From Paenibacillus sp. FSL R5-0490 (lineage in GTDB: Bacteria; Bacillota; Bacilli; Bacillales; Cytobacillaceae), in NCBI RefSeq assembly GCF_001956215.1, contig NZ_MRTQ01000010.1:96001-160000 (forward strand): a stretch of DNA of 64,000 nucleotides, given 5' to 3'. The first letter of the stretch is position 1. Every line of letters starts with the position of its first letter. Below, in pieces: positions 31,051 to 39,504 of the stretch. A model generated the notes under the pieces. It had not been told where the DNA came from. It searched no databases and was given only the letters and a program-made list of their open reading frames with translations. The translations under genes were made by a program, and so were the position numbers.

Positions 31051-31998
31051 ATGAAGAAGTTTTTTGCTCCTTTGAGCATTGTTTTTATGTTATTTTTACT
31101 TGTTTTAACAGGCTGTGGAAAAGAAGAGGAAGCTTCTACAGAAGCGGCTGAAAAGAAGAAAGAGGCGAAAACAGAGGAAACAAGAACCGTTGAGCATTTA
31201 TACGGAAAAGCAGAAGTTCCTGCCGAACCGAAAAAAATCGTTCTGCTGTCGCATGTATCATGGGAAGGATCACTCGTATCTGTTGGTGTAAAGCCTTATG
31301 CCGTGATGGCGTATGATAATGAGTTTCCTCCGCATTTAACAGAGGAGCTTGAAGGTGTGAAGGCACTGCCTTATGCTGATGAAATTAACTCGGAAGAAAT
31401 TTTAAAGCTGGATCCGGACCTGTTAATTATCAGTGATCGCTATAAGCCTCTTTATGATCAGCTGTCTGAAACCATTCCAACCGTTGCAGTAGAAGTTGGC
31501 GGTGATTGGAAGGAAGACCATCTGAAGGTTGCCGAAGCAGCAGGCAAGCTTGAAGAAGGCAAGAAAGTGATTGAAGATCTTGAGAAGGAAGCAGAAGATA
31601 TCGGCAGCCGCGTAAGTGAAAAAATGGGCGATGAAACATTTATGGCAGTAGCAATTAACAAAAAAGATATTCGTGTATATGGACGTACAAACCATGCAAC
31701 AAATTCCTTACTATTTGATGATTTGAAATTAAAACCTGCAGAAAACCTTCCTGAGGACTTCGGTGAGAATATTTCGATTGAAGGATTAGCAAAGTATAAT
31801 CCTGATCATATCCTCGATGTTTCTTATTTTAATAGTGGAGAGTTCTATGATTCTGTTACACAGGGCGAGGTTTGGAAAAGCCTGAAAGCTGTTCAGAACG
31901 GCAACGTACATACTCTTAAGACCACATGGGGATATTGGGATCCGATTGAGCGCCAAAAAGGATTGAAAGAGATTGAATCCTTGCTCCTAAGTGAATAA
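31051..31998 (+). CDS. Siderophore-binding lipoprotein (candidate petrobactin/FeuA-like)
   Basis: 315 residues. Lipobox LLVLTGCGKE (Cys about 23), a charged linker, then the class III binding fold: KKIVLLSHVSWEGSLVSVGVKPYAVMAYD, INSEEILKLDPDLLIISDRYKPLYDQLSETIPTVAVE, MAVAINKKDIRVYGRTNHATNSLLFDDLKL, NPDHILDVSYFNSGEFYDSVTQGEVWKSLKAVQNGNVH, WGYWDPIERQKGLKEI. The WGYWDPI end resembles FeuA-type proteins for catecholates. Position between the Btr-like regulator and asbA suggests iron-petrobactin as ligand. GGAGGAAT precedes ATG; Fur box upstream. Confidence 0.88.
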   Translation: MKKFFAPLSIVFMLFLLVLTGCGKEEEASTEAAEKKKEAKTEETRTVEHLYGKAEVPAEPKKIVLLSHVSWEGSLVSVGVKPYAVMAYDNEFPPHLTEELEGVKALPYADEINSEEILKLDPDLLIISDRYKPLYDQLSETIPTVAVEVGGDWKEDHLKVAEAAGKLEEGKKVIEDLEKEAEDIGSRVSEKMGDETFMAVAINKKDIRVYGRTNHATNSLLFDDLKLKPAENLPEDFGENISIEGLAKYNPDHILDVSYFNSGEFYDSVTQGEVWKSLKAVQNGNVHTLKTTWGYWDPIERQKGLKEIESLLLSE

Positions 31999-32050
31999 AC
32001 ACCTTAATGAGAGGCTGGGACTTTCGCAGGTCCCTGTCTCTGCCATTACA

Positions 32051-32084
32051 TTGATTTCTTTCAAGAGAAGAAATCAAATTTTTT
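32051..32084 (+). terminator. Terminator-like hairpin before asbA
   Basis: GATTTCTT and AAGAAATC close a TCAAGAG loop, followed by AAATTTTTT. It separates the binding-protein transcript from the asb operon. Confidence 0.65.
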
Positions 32085-32093
32085 AACCATTGT

Positions 32094-32108
32094 TGAGAAT
32101 GGTTATCA
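32094..32108. promoter_or_regulatory. Fur box upstream of asbA
   Basis: TGAGAATGGTTATCA, 13 of 15 consensus positions, 37 bases before the asbA ATG. Confidence 0.8.
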
Positions 32109-32145
32109 ATTACTAGGTCTAAAGACTCGGTGAAAGGATGGAATT

Positions 32146-33972
32146 ATGCATCATTCAGCCAAACAAATTGCAGAAAATGCAACGTTTCAAGCTTTTATAA
32201 ATAGTTACTTAAGAGAAGTAGATTGCGGACATTGGATGGAAAGGGAGGAATGGATGCAGGAGCAGCGGCCATCAATGACTCTATCAGGCGAATTCGTAGT
32301 GGAGATAGAACTTCCAGGTCAATCTGCAGCATTTGCTGTGGAAGTGATTTACCAATCACAAACTGGAAGGCATTTGATCGGCGGTGCCTTTAAATATTGC
32401 AGCCAAAGGCGGGAATGGATGCAGCAGGATCGGCTTCCTATGATGATTGCGTTTATCCACGAACTGCATTTAATGGCTAAATCAAATGGCTGCCATGAAC
32501 TTGCATCCCATTTTGATGAGCTGGTGCTCAGGCTGATTGAGAGCTATCAGACAATGGCTTCGTACATTGAAGAAAGAATGAATGACGAGAATAGCCTGTA
32601 TTCCGAAGAAAGCACCTTCATTGAAGCCGAGCAGTCACTTTTGTTTGGTCACTGGCTTCACCCTACACCAAAGAGCAGGCAGGGAATGGCTGGATGGCAG
32701 CATCCGCAGTATGCACCGGAGTTAAAAGGCCGTTTTCAGCTTCACTATTTCCAAGTAGACCGAGAGTTCATCAGGGAAGCTTCAGCTAATCGAAATAGCG
32801 CAAGCGATATTATACTCCATTCACTAAAGAAATCGATACCGCATTTTACTGTCCCGCATAACAACTGCCTCATTCCGATGCACCCTCTTCAGGCTCAATG
32901 GCTGCTTCAGCAGAATTATGTCAGAGAGGCGGTTGAAAAAAATCTTATAAAAGATCTTGGCCCAATGGGAGCCTATTATTCAGCTACCTCTTCTATCAGA
33001 ACGGTTTACAGCCCGGAAAATGACTGGATGTTCAAATTTTCTGTTCCGGTAAAAATTACGAATTCATTAAGGACGAACCGCCTTCATGAACTAAAGGCAG
33101 GCACCGCTATGACGGAACTAATGGATAAGCTTCGCTTTACGGAAAAATATCCGTCATTTCGGATGATTGATGATCCGGCCTATATAACAGCTGAATTGCC
33201 GGGGCATAAAGAATCAGGGTTCGAGGTCATTATTCGGTCCAACCCTTTTCCAGAAGGAGCGGATAAGGGGATGAGTTCCATCGCGGCATTGGTTCAGGAT
33301 CCGCTTCCGGATGAACGCTCAAGACTGAAGAGGACGATTGAAAGGCTGGCACAATCGGAAGTGAGAGATCCGCTGGAAGTCAGCATGGACTGGTTCGAAA
33401 AATACTGGAGATGCTCAATTGAGTCTCTGATCCGTTTATATGATCAACATGGGCTGGCACTTGAGGCCCATCAGCAAAACAGCGTTCTGGATTTATCTTC
33501 GGGATACCCGGAAGCTTATTACTACCGTGATAATCAAGGCTACTATCTATCAAACTCTTATAGAGGAAATCTATGCAAACTGCTGCCGTCATTGGCAGAT
33601 TGCCCGGAACTATTTTATGAGGATGATCTCATTCAGGAACGATTCACCTATTACCTGTTTATGAATCAGCTCTTTTCAGTCATCTGCCGATTTGGGCAGG
33701 AAGGACTCATCAGTGAAGATCGTTTGATTGAATGGTGCCGGAAACAGCTTTGCATTCTTGAAAAAGAGCTGTCTGGACAGGGCAAGGAATTCATCGGCCA
33801 TATCCTGCACTCAGAAAAACTTGCTTATAAAGCCAACCTGCTGACCCGCTTCCATGATGTGGATGAACTGCTGGCGAAGAACGAACAAGCCGTTTACACC
33901 TATATCCCAAATCCTTTTGCCTTTGTGAATGAGGAGGAGAACTATGCAGAAGCTGCATCCGCTGCCATCTAA
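32146..33972 (+). CDS. asbA: Petrobactin synthetase AsbA (NIS synthetase)
   Basis: 608 residues, IucA/IucC family. It adenylates citrate and joins it to spermidine in petrobactin assembly. NIS motifs: VPHNNCLIPMHPLQAQWLL (H-P-x-x-Q, about 242-260), TSSIRTVYS (ATP-binding S-x-R-T), FKFSVPVKITNSLRTN, and LALEAHQQNSVLDL (E-x-H-x-Q-N, about 438-451). Length agrees with B. anthracis AsbA. GTGAAAGGATGG precedes ATG. First gene of asbABCDEF; its 3' end overlaps asbB. Fur box upstream gives iron-limited expression. Confidence 0.95.
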   Translation: MHHSAKQIAENATFQAFINSYLREVDCGHWMEREEWMQEQRPSMTLSGEFVVEIELPGQSAAFAVEVIYQSQTGRHLIGGAFKYCSQRREWMQQDRLPMMIAFIHELHLMAKSNGCHELASHFDELVLRLIESYQTMASYIEERMNDENSLYSEESTFIEAEQSLLFGHWLHPTPKSRQGMAGWQHPQYAPELKGRFQLHYFQVDREFIREASANRNSASDIILHSLKKSIPHFTVPHNNCLIPMHPLQAQWLLQQNYVREAVEKNLIKDLGPMGAYYSATSSIRTVYSPENDWMFKFSVPVKITNSLRTNRLHELKAGTAMTELMDKLRFTEKYPSFRMIDDPAYITAELPGHKESGFEVIIRSNPFPEGADKGMSSIAALVQDPLPDERSRLKRTIERLAQSEVRDPLEVSMDWFEKYWRCSIESLIRLYDQHGLALEAHQQNSVLDLSSGYPEAYYYRDNQGYYLSNSYRGNLCKLLPSLADCPELFYEDDLIQERFTYYLFMNQLFSVICRFGQEGLISEDRLIEWCRKQLCILEKELSGQGKEFIGHILHSEKLAYKANLLTRFHDVDELLAKNEQAVYTYIPNPFAFVNEEENYAEAASAAI

Positions 33973-35659
33973 GAAAGCTGAAAAAAGAGTCATACGACAG
34001 TTACTGGAGGCCGTTCTTTTTGAAGGGCTGATGGATTATGAAAATACAGCGCACCAGCCGGAAGAACCTTTATTGAGCTTCACCGTTTTCGGAAATCAGC
34101 GGACTTATTGCTGTGAGGGAAGGATTGCAGCATTTGACCGTGTGCGGCTAAAGGAAGACAGCATCTGTTCCGTGCAAAGCAATGGTTCCCGTACGGCAAC
34201 GAGCATAGAGGAGCTGGCAGAGGACCTTGTATCCGACCCGGATAGAAGAAACAAGCTTATTCACGAGCTGCTTCAAACCATTCTGCTGAGTGAATGGAAT
34301 GAAAAATATCTCATGCCGTCTCTTTCAAGGAGAACATTCAGTTATGAAGACCTGGAGTCTGAAGTTTGGGAAGGGCATCCCTATCATCCATGTTTTAAGG
34401 CAAGGACTGGATTCTCTCTTGAAGACCATGCTGCATTTGGTCCGGAAGCAGGGCGATCTTTTGAGCTGCAATGGGCTGCATTCAGACGGGAGCATAGCCA
34501 AATGGCTCTCCCACATGGTGAGAAGGAATTCTGGGAGAAGGAGCTGGGTCCTCTTCTGTTCGGACAGCTGCTGACCGAGCTGCATGAGCTGGGAAAAACC
34601 TTTGAAGAATACACTTTTCTGCCAATACATCCATGGCAGGTAAATCATATAAAAGATGAACTGGAGCGAGGAGATGTCGTTCTGCTAAAAAGCAGCGGGG
34701 ATTCTTACCGGGCAACCCAGTCGGTCCGGACGCTTTGGAACGTGGCGAATCCAAAGAAAGCTCACTTAAAACTATCTATGAATATGGTGAATACCTCATC
34801 GCTTAGAACATTAGACACTCACGCCATCTGTGCTGCTCCCCATATTTCCAAATGGATAGCTGACACGGTGGAAGCTGATCCATTTTTAAAGGAAGAAGCT
34901 TCCTTGATCATTTTGAAGGAGTATGCAGGGATTGCCTATCAGCCTACAGATGAAGAAACAGAGGCAAAACTGGGAGCTATTTGGCGGGAAAGTGTTCGTC
35001 TCTACATGGAAGAGGGTGAGGAGGCTGTGCCTTTTACAGCACTTCCTTTAATGGAGAGGGATGGTTCCCCATTTATAGGTGAATGGCTGAAATACTATGG
35101 AATTGAAAGCTGGTTAAAAAGGCTGATGGAAGTAAGTGTGGTTCCGGTCTGGCATATGCTCGCCGCTCATGGCATAGCTGTGGAGGCACATGCCCAGAAC
35201 ATGATACTCCTTCATAAAAACGGCTGGCCAACCCGTGTTGTTTTGCGGGATTTCCATGACAGTACAGAGTATCATCATGACTTTTTGGCAGAGCCCAGCC
35301 GGATTCCTGACTTTGGAGAGATTCATGAGCAGTTTAAAAAAGGCGGGGACAATGAGTACTATTGGATGAATTCCATTGAAGCACTACGAGAGCTTGTTAT
35401 GGATACATTGTTTGTTTTTCATCTAACAGAACTGTCTTTTGCGCTTGAAGAGCAGTACGGCTACAGTGAGAAAAAGTTTTGGGCGCTGGCTGGCGAGACG
35501 CTTGCCGGGCACATGAGCTGCTATCCTGAATTGATTTTCCGAAATTACCTTCTGCAGCATACAGCCCCTATGGTTTATGCAGAGTCGCTGCTGAAAAGGA
35601 AGGTCCAAAAAGAAGAAGCTGGCGGGTTCCGCCATCTTGTCACTAACTCTTTAGCATAG
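33944..35659 (+). CDS. asbB: Petrobactin synthetase AsbB (NIS synthetase)
   Basis: 571 residues, the second IucA/IucC enzyme; it couples the dihydroxybenzoyl-spermidine unit with the citryl arm to finish petrobactin. Motifs: TFLPIHPWQVNHIKDEL, SYRATQSVRTLWNVANPKKAHLKLSMNMVNTSSLRTLDTHAI, GIAVEAHAQNMILLHKNGWPTRVVLRDFHDSTEY. GAGGAGGAGAACT precedes ATG 33944, which lies inside the end of asbA (29-base overlap, translational coupling). Slightly shorter than B. anthracis AsbB. Confidence 0.95.
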   Translation: MQKLHPLPSKKAEKRVIRQLLEAVLFEGLMDYENTAHQPEEPLLSFTVFGNQRTYCCEGRIAAFDRVRLKEDSICSVQSNGSRTATSIEELAEDLVSDPDRRNKLIHELLQTILLSEWNEKYLMPSLSRRTFSYEDLESEVWEGHPYHPCFKARTGFSLEDHAAFGPEAGRSFELQWAAFRREHSQMALPHGEKEFWEKELGPLLFGQLLTELHELGKTFEEYTFLPIHPWQVNHIKDELERGDVVLLKSSGDSYRATQSVRTLWNVANPKKAHLKLSMNMVNTSSLRTLDTHAICAAPHISKWIADTVEADPFLKEEASLIILKEYAGIAYQPTDEETEAKLGAIWRESVRLYMEEGEEAVPFTALPLMERDGSPFIGEWLKYYGIESWLKRLMEVSVVPVWHMLAAHGIAVEAHAQNMILLHKNGWPTRVVLRDFHDSTEYHHDFLAEPSRIPDFGEIHEQFKKGGDNEYYWMNSIEALRELVMDTLFVFHLTELSFALEEQYGYSEKKFWALAGETLAGHMSCYPELIFRNYLLQHTAPMVYAESLLKRKVQKEEAGGFRHLVTNSLA

Positions 35660-35678
35660 AACCCAAAGGAGAATTGAG

Positions 35679-36914
35679 ATGTTTTTTGTAAATGATCAGT
35701 ACTATACGCGGGATGATCTTAAAAGACAATATACGGTATTTGAAAATATACCTCATTTAAAAGATTGCCGGAATCGTAGATTGGCTGTTTGTATGCCGGA
35801 TGCTTTTCAATGGCTTGCACTCTGTTTATTTGTACGCAGTAAAGGAGGATCCATTGTCCCCCTCCATCCCTCTGTACCGAAAGAAGGTGCCATCAGGATG
35901 GCAATTAAGGCCGGAAGCCATTTCCTTCTTTATGAAAATATCCACCTGCCGATTCACTTGTCACAGCAAATAAATAAGAAGGAAGGAGTTCTGGTGCAAA
36001 TGAGTTCGGGTACGACCGGGGATCCGAAGTGCATTGAACGCACATGGGAATCGATTGAGAACGAGCTGGACAGCTATGTCTCAGTTTTGCCGGCTGATAA
36101 TCAGACTGCAACAGTCGTTGCCTGTCCTACGACCCATTCCTATGGTTTAATCTGCGGTGTATTGGCGTGCATAAGGCGCGGGGCAGAACCGGTCATTCTG
36201 ACAAATATGAACCCTAAGTATGTGCTGAAAAAGCTGAAGGAACATCCTAAGCATATTCTTTACGGGGCTCCTGCACTGCTGCATACTTTAACACTGTTAA
36301 TAACGGATGGGCAGCGATTGGATGCTGTCATGACATCAGGCACGCTCATGCCTGCAGGCTGGCTGGAAGCATTAAAGAAGGTTTCAAACCGAGTGCTTCA
36401 GCAATATGGCTGTTCTGAAGCGGGATGTGTGGCCATTCATCCGGATGTGAGCGACACGCGTGAAATGGGCTACCCGCTTCCGCACGTCAAAGTGGAGGCC
36501 GGAAGCTTCCAAAATCCTGGTGAAATCCTTATTCATGATTCGGAAAAAACAATTTATACAAAAGATCTTGGCTATTTAGAAAATGGTATTCTGTCATTTC
36601 TGGCTAGAATGGATGACACAATTAATGTAGCAGGCTTGAATGTTTATCCGCAGGAAGTAGAAGACGTTTTGCAGGGAGAACCGAGAATTATAGAGGCAGT
36701 TGTTTATAAAAAAGTCCATCCGCTTTCAGGGGAAAGAGTTTGTGCACAGTATGTCTGCTCTGAACCCATTGAAGAACAGGAGCTGAGGGAATGGTGCAGG
36801 GGTTATCTCGCCCCATACCAGGTTCCGATGGAATTTAAGAAAGTGGAGGAAATCGAAAAGCTGCCAAACGGTAAGGTCAGCCGGAAAAGGCTGGGGGAAG
36901 GAGTGCTGGCATGA
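35679..36914 (+). CDS. asbC: 3,4-dihydroxybenzoate-AMP ligase AsbC
   Basis: 411 residues of the acyl-adenylate ANL family. It activates 3,4-DHBA and loads it on the carrier AsbD. P-loop VQMSSGTTGDPKCIERTW (about 110-126), the aromatic motif TTHSYGLICGVLAC, QYGCSEAGCVAIHP, the adenine motif TKDLGYLENGILSFLARMDDTINVAGLNVYPQEVED (Asp ligand plus hinge), and the C-terminal Lys in LPNGKVSRKRL. It is short, as in known AsbC. GGAGAATTGAG precedes ATG. It overlaps asbD by four bases. Confidence 0.95.
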   Translation: MFFVNDQYYTRDDLKRQYTVFENIPHLKDCRNRRLAVCMPDAFQWLALCLFVRSKGGSIVPLHPSVPKEGAIRMAIKAGSHFLLYENIHLPIHLSQQINKKEGVLVQMSSGTTGDPKCIERTWESIENELDSYVSVLPADNQTATVVACPTTHSYGLICGVLACIRRGAEPVILTNMNPKYVLKKLKEHPKHILYGAPALLHTLTLLITDGQRLDAVMTSGTLMPAGWLEALKKVSNRVLQQYGCSEAGCVAIHPDVSDTREMGYPLPHVKVEAGSFQNPGEILIHDSEKTIYTKDLGYLENGILSFLARMDDTINVAGLNVYPQEVEDVLQGEPRIIEAVVYKKVHPLSGERVCAQYVCSEPIEEQELREWCRGYLAPYQVPMEFKKVEEIEKLPNGKVSRKRLGEGVLA

Positions 36915-37186
36915 CAAGACAAGAGATCTTACAGGTAATCTATGACATTTTGCGGGATCAATTAGAATTGCCTTCTATTCAAGCTTTCCATGAAGACGCG
37001 CGCTTAAATGAAGACCTGTATATGGACTCCATCATGATTTTGCAGCTGATCCTCCATTTGGAAGTAGACATGGGTTTTGATATTCCAGATGAAATGCTTG
37101 TGCCAAAAGACTTCCGGACGGCAGGAAGCCTGGCTGATTTTCTGGAGCGCCAGCAGGAGCCAGCTGCAGCGGAGGGATCCGGATGA
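36911..37186 (+). CDS. asbD: Aryl carrier protein AsbD
   Basis: 91 residues; four-helix carrier protein with the phosphopantetheine site in LYMDSIMILQLILHLE (Ser about 38). FDIPDEMLVPKDFRTAGSLADFL is the usual third and fourth helix. It holds 3,4-DHBA as a thioester for AsbE. ATGA overlaps on both sides with asbC and asbE show tight coupling. GGGGAAGGAG precedes ATG. A phosphopantetheinyl transferase is not in the window. Confidence 0.94.
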   Translation: MTRQEILQVIYDILRDQLELPSIQAFHEDARLNEDLYMDSIMILQLILHLEVDMGFDIPDEMLVPKDFRTAGSLADFLERQQEPAAAEGSG

Positions 37187-38166
37187 TTAAAGTGCATTGT
37201 TTTGTAAGCTGTGTGTGCGAAGCAGTCAAAAAGACAGAAGGAGCTGACCATCGGCCCTATTATTTCGGAGTATGGGATGCCGATTTTGATGTGCTGGAAA
37301 ATGGAGTTTTAACGTATCATTCCAATCGGATCGACCATGGTTTTTTTCATCAGTGGTATGAAATGCTTTATGGCATCAAGCTGCATAAATGGTACGACGA
37401 AAAGCAAAGCAAACAGGAAAATATGAAGGAAATGCTGAGATTGCTGGAAAACAAAAAGCCCCATCAGTATGTAATGGTGATGCTCGATCTGTCGAAGCTT
37501 CCTGAGCGGGAAAATAAATTTCATCAAAGCCCTTTTCCACACTACGTGATGCTGGAAAGGACGGAAAACGAAGAGGAATGGTTTATGTATGATCCCGACT
37601 TTCGCTGGGAAGGAGTGCTTCCAAGAGACCGGATCCTGGCTGCCATTGAGGATCCTTCAGCTGAAGGCGGCTATTTCTTTGATGCTGCGGGTATTATCCC
37701 GCCAACTGCCCAAACGGTTGAAGCGTATTTTAACACATGCATTAAGCATGACTGCAACCCAATGACAGATGCTGTGGCAAAAATCATCGAGCTTCATGCT
37801 GCTGGACAAGAAAAGTTTCCGCTGTCAGGGCTGACACTGGCTTTAAGGGAATTGCCTGTTCTCGCCATACGGAAGTACGCCTATGAACATGCTTTTGCGT
37901 TTTTCTGGGAATCGCTTGGCTATGATGAAGAAGGATTTGAAGCCTGGTGTGATGAAATCGAAAAACTTGTGAAAGGGTATACAGCTATCCAATACCGGGC
38001 CATGAAGCTCGCTATGACTGGAAACAGGCGGTTAGTGGACGAAATTACTGCAAAGCTGGAAGAACAGAATATTCTGGAATTTCAAATAAAAAGAGGGCTG
38101 CAGGAGAGCTTTGAGGCCTGGTCTGAACTGCAGCAATCTCAAAATATGAAGGAGGCCATTCTATGA
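37183..38166 (+). CDS. asbE: Petrobactin condensing protein AsbE
   Basis: 327 residues. In B. anthracis AsbE moves 3,4-DHBA from AsbD onto spermidine amines. The sequence starts MIKVHCFVSCVCEAVKKTEG with Cys/His candidates near the N-terminus, followed by VWDADFDVLENGVLTYHSN and PHYVMLERTENEEEWFMYDPDFRWEGVLPRDRI, giving a cysteine-protease-like (BtrH/DUF6005-like) fold; the helical C-terminal half (about 180-327) is AsbE-type. Starts inside asbD (ATGA) and ends on the ATG of asbF. Identity rests strongly on operon position. Confidence 0.9.
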   Translation: MIKVHCFVSCVCEAVKKTEGADHRPYYFGVWDADFDVLENGVLTYHSNRIDHGFFHQWYEMLYGIKLHKWYDEKQSKQENMKEMLRLLENKKPHQYVMVMLDLSKLPERENKFHQSPFPHYVMLERTENEEEWFMYDPDFRWEGVLPRDRILAAIEDPSAEGGYFFDAAGIIPPTAQTVEAYFNTCIKHDCNPMTDAVAKIIELHAAGQEKFPLSGLTLALRELPVLAIRKYAYEHAFAFFWESLGYDEEGFEAWCDEIEKLVKGYTAIQYRAMKLAMTGNRRLVDEITAKLEEQNILEFQIKRGLQESFEAWSELQQSQNMKEAIL

Positions 38167-38990
38167 AACTTTCTCTTTGCACCATCTCATTCCGGCATCA
38201 TCTCCAATCCATTGACCAAATTGCACACTGGGCCCAAAATAATGGGTTACAGGGAATTGAATTATGGGGTGTCCATGCCAAAAATCTGGCGGAAGATATC
38301 CATTATGGTAGTGAGTGGCTGAGCTCATACAATCTGGAGACAAGTATGCTGAGCGATTATTTGCCCCTGGATGCACCGCTTCCTGCCTTAATGGCCGAAA
38401 TGAACGCCCTATGTTCACTTGCGCACCGCTGGGGAACGGACAAAATACGGACATTTGCCGGGAACAAGGGCAGTGCGGATATCAGCAGATTAGAGCGGAT
38501 TGAGCTTGTTTCGCGCTTGAAGATGCTTTGTAAAATGGCTGAAGCAGAGGGAATGCAGCTTTTGGTAGAAACTCATCCGAATACTTTGACAGATAATCCA
38601 TCTTCTGCACTTCAGCTTCTTGAGGAAACGGACCATCCGGCACTAAGGGTTAATTTTGATGTCCTGCACATATGGGAATCAGGGGTGGATCCTCTATTTG
38701 CTCTTAAACAGCTCCAGCCCTATGTTTCGCATTTTCATTTCAAAAATATTGAGTCACGCAGCAAGCTTGGCGTCTTTGCCCCTAATAATGTATATGCAGC
38801 AGCAGGCAGCAGGGAAGGCATGGTTTCACTGTTTGAAGGAGCGGTGGACTATCGCCTGTTTTTAAGAGAGGCTGCTGAAATGATGGAAATGGACGCTTCA
38901 CTGGAATGGTTCGGGCCAAATGTGAAAAGCATATTGGCAAAAGACAGCAGGGAGATTAAGAAGGTTCTTCAGGTTGAAGAAGCAAGGTAA
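38163..38990 (+). CDS. asbF: 3-dehydroshikimate dehydratase AsbF
   Basis: 275 residues; TIM barrel turning 3-dehydroshikimate into 3,4-dihydroxybenzoate, the petrobactin catechol. It matches B. anthracis AsbF along its length: KLSLCTISFRHHLQSI start, GIELWGVHAKNL, TDKIRTFAGNKGSADISRLER, LLVETHPNTLTDNPSS (metal Glu), VNFDVLHIWESGVDP (metal Asp), VSHFHFKNI (metal His), VYAAAGSREGMVSLFEG and SLEWFGPNVK (metal Glu). AAGGAGG precedes ATG. Last gene of the operon, followed by palindrome copy D and a terminator. Confidence 0.96.
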   Translation: MKLSLCTISFRHHLQSIDQIAHWAQNNGLQGIELWGVHAKNLAEDIHYGSEWLSSYNLETSMLSDYLPLDAPLPALMAEMNALCSLAHRWGTDKIRTFAGNKGSADISRLERIELVSRLKMLCKMAEAEGMQLLVETHPNTLTDNPSSALQLLEETDHPALRVNFDVLHIWESGVDPLFALKQLQPYVSHFHFKNIESRSKLGVFAPNNVYAAAGSREGMVSLFEGAVDYRLFLREAAEMMEMDASLEWFGPNVKSILAKDSREIKKVLQVEEAR

Positions 38991-39015
38991 ATGGACAATT
39001 GTAAGCAGAAAAAAA

Positions 39016-39035
39016 TCAATCAAACGTTTGATTGA
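39016..39035. repeat. Palindrome copy D
   Basis: TCAATCAAACGTTTGATTGA, perfect 20-bp dyad, 25 bases after the asbF stop and just before a terminator. Confidence 0.9.
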
Positions 39036-39044
39036 AAAGAAATG

Positions 39045-39089
39045 GACGCAGTTCTGGTACGGGATAGAGAGTACTGGCTGCGTTTTTTG
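39045..39089 (+). terminator. Terminator of the asb operon
   Basis: GACGCAG-TTCTGGTAC and GTACTGG-CTGCGTT form an interrupted stem, then TTTTT. Confidence 0.8.
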
Positions 39090-39110
39090 ATATGGGAGAC
39101 ATGTGAGGAA

Positions 39111-39335
39111 TTAATGATTTCCGATCGCCTGTTCAATGGCAACCGCAGCGGAATCAATAGAAGGATACGTTCTTTTTATTGAAGTTCCCGTATAAGTAAC
39201 CTCAAAAGAATGGGTCTCTTTTATATAACGGACCACTAGAACCTGTGACTGATCTCTTGTAAACGTTTGAGTGATCTGGCAATCGCTGTAGTATTTTAAC
39301 GTTTCAAGCATGTTTTTCGTATGATCTAATGGCAT
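39111..39335 (-). CDS. Small hypothetical protein (74 aa)
   Basis: 74 residues, MPLDHTKNMLETLKYYSDCQ then ITQTFTRDQSQVLVVRYIKE, THSFEVTYTGTSIKRTYPSI and DSAAVAIEQAIGNH. Mixed alpha-beta, soluble, no known motif; the phrase TFEVTYT-type strand with SAAVAIEQAI helix recalls YkuJ/DUF1797-like small proteins, but I cannot assign it. AAGGAGGTTG precedes ATG 39335. Monocistronic, divergent from nothing obvious. Conserved small Bacillus proteins of this size are common. Confidence 0.72.
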   Translation of the reverse strand: MPLDHTKNMLETLKYYSDCQITQTFTRDQSQVLVVRYIKETHSFEVTYTGTSIKRTYPSIDSAAVAIEQAIGNH

Positions 39336-39471
39336 AGTCGACAACCTCCTTTTTGGGTAGGTGTAACCTTAATACCATTATAAGGAATTTAACTTTCCGT
39401 TTGTATGGATAATTTGTCACATTTTATCACAATATTTCGTTTTAATGAAAGCTGGAATTATGCTCTGCAGC

Positions 39472-39500
39472 AAAAAGGCCAGTTTGCGATAGACTGGCCA
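39472..39500 (-). terminator. Terminator for the BmrA-like gene
   Basis: Minus strand GGCCAGT and ACTGGCC with TTTTTG after it. Confidence 0.85.
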
Positions 39501-39504
39501 CTTC

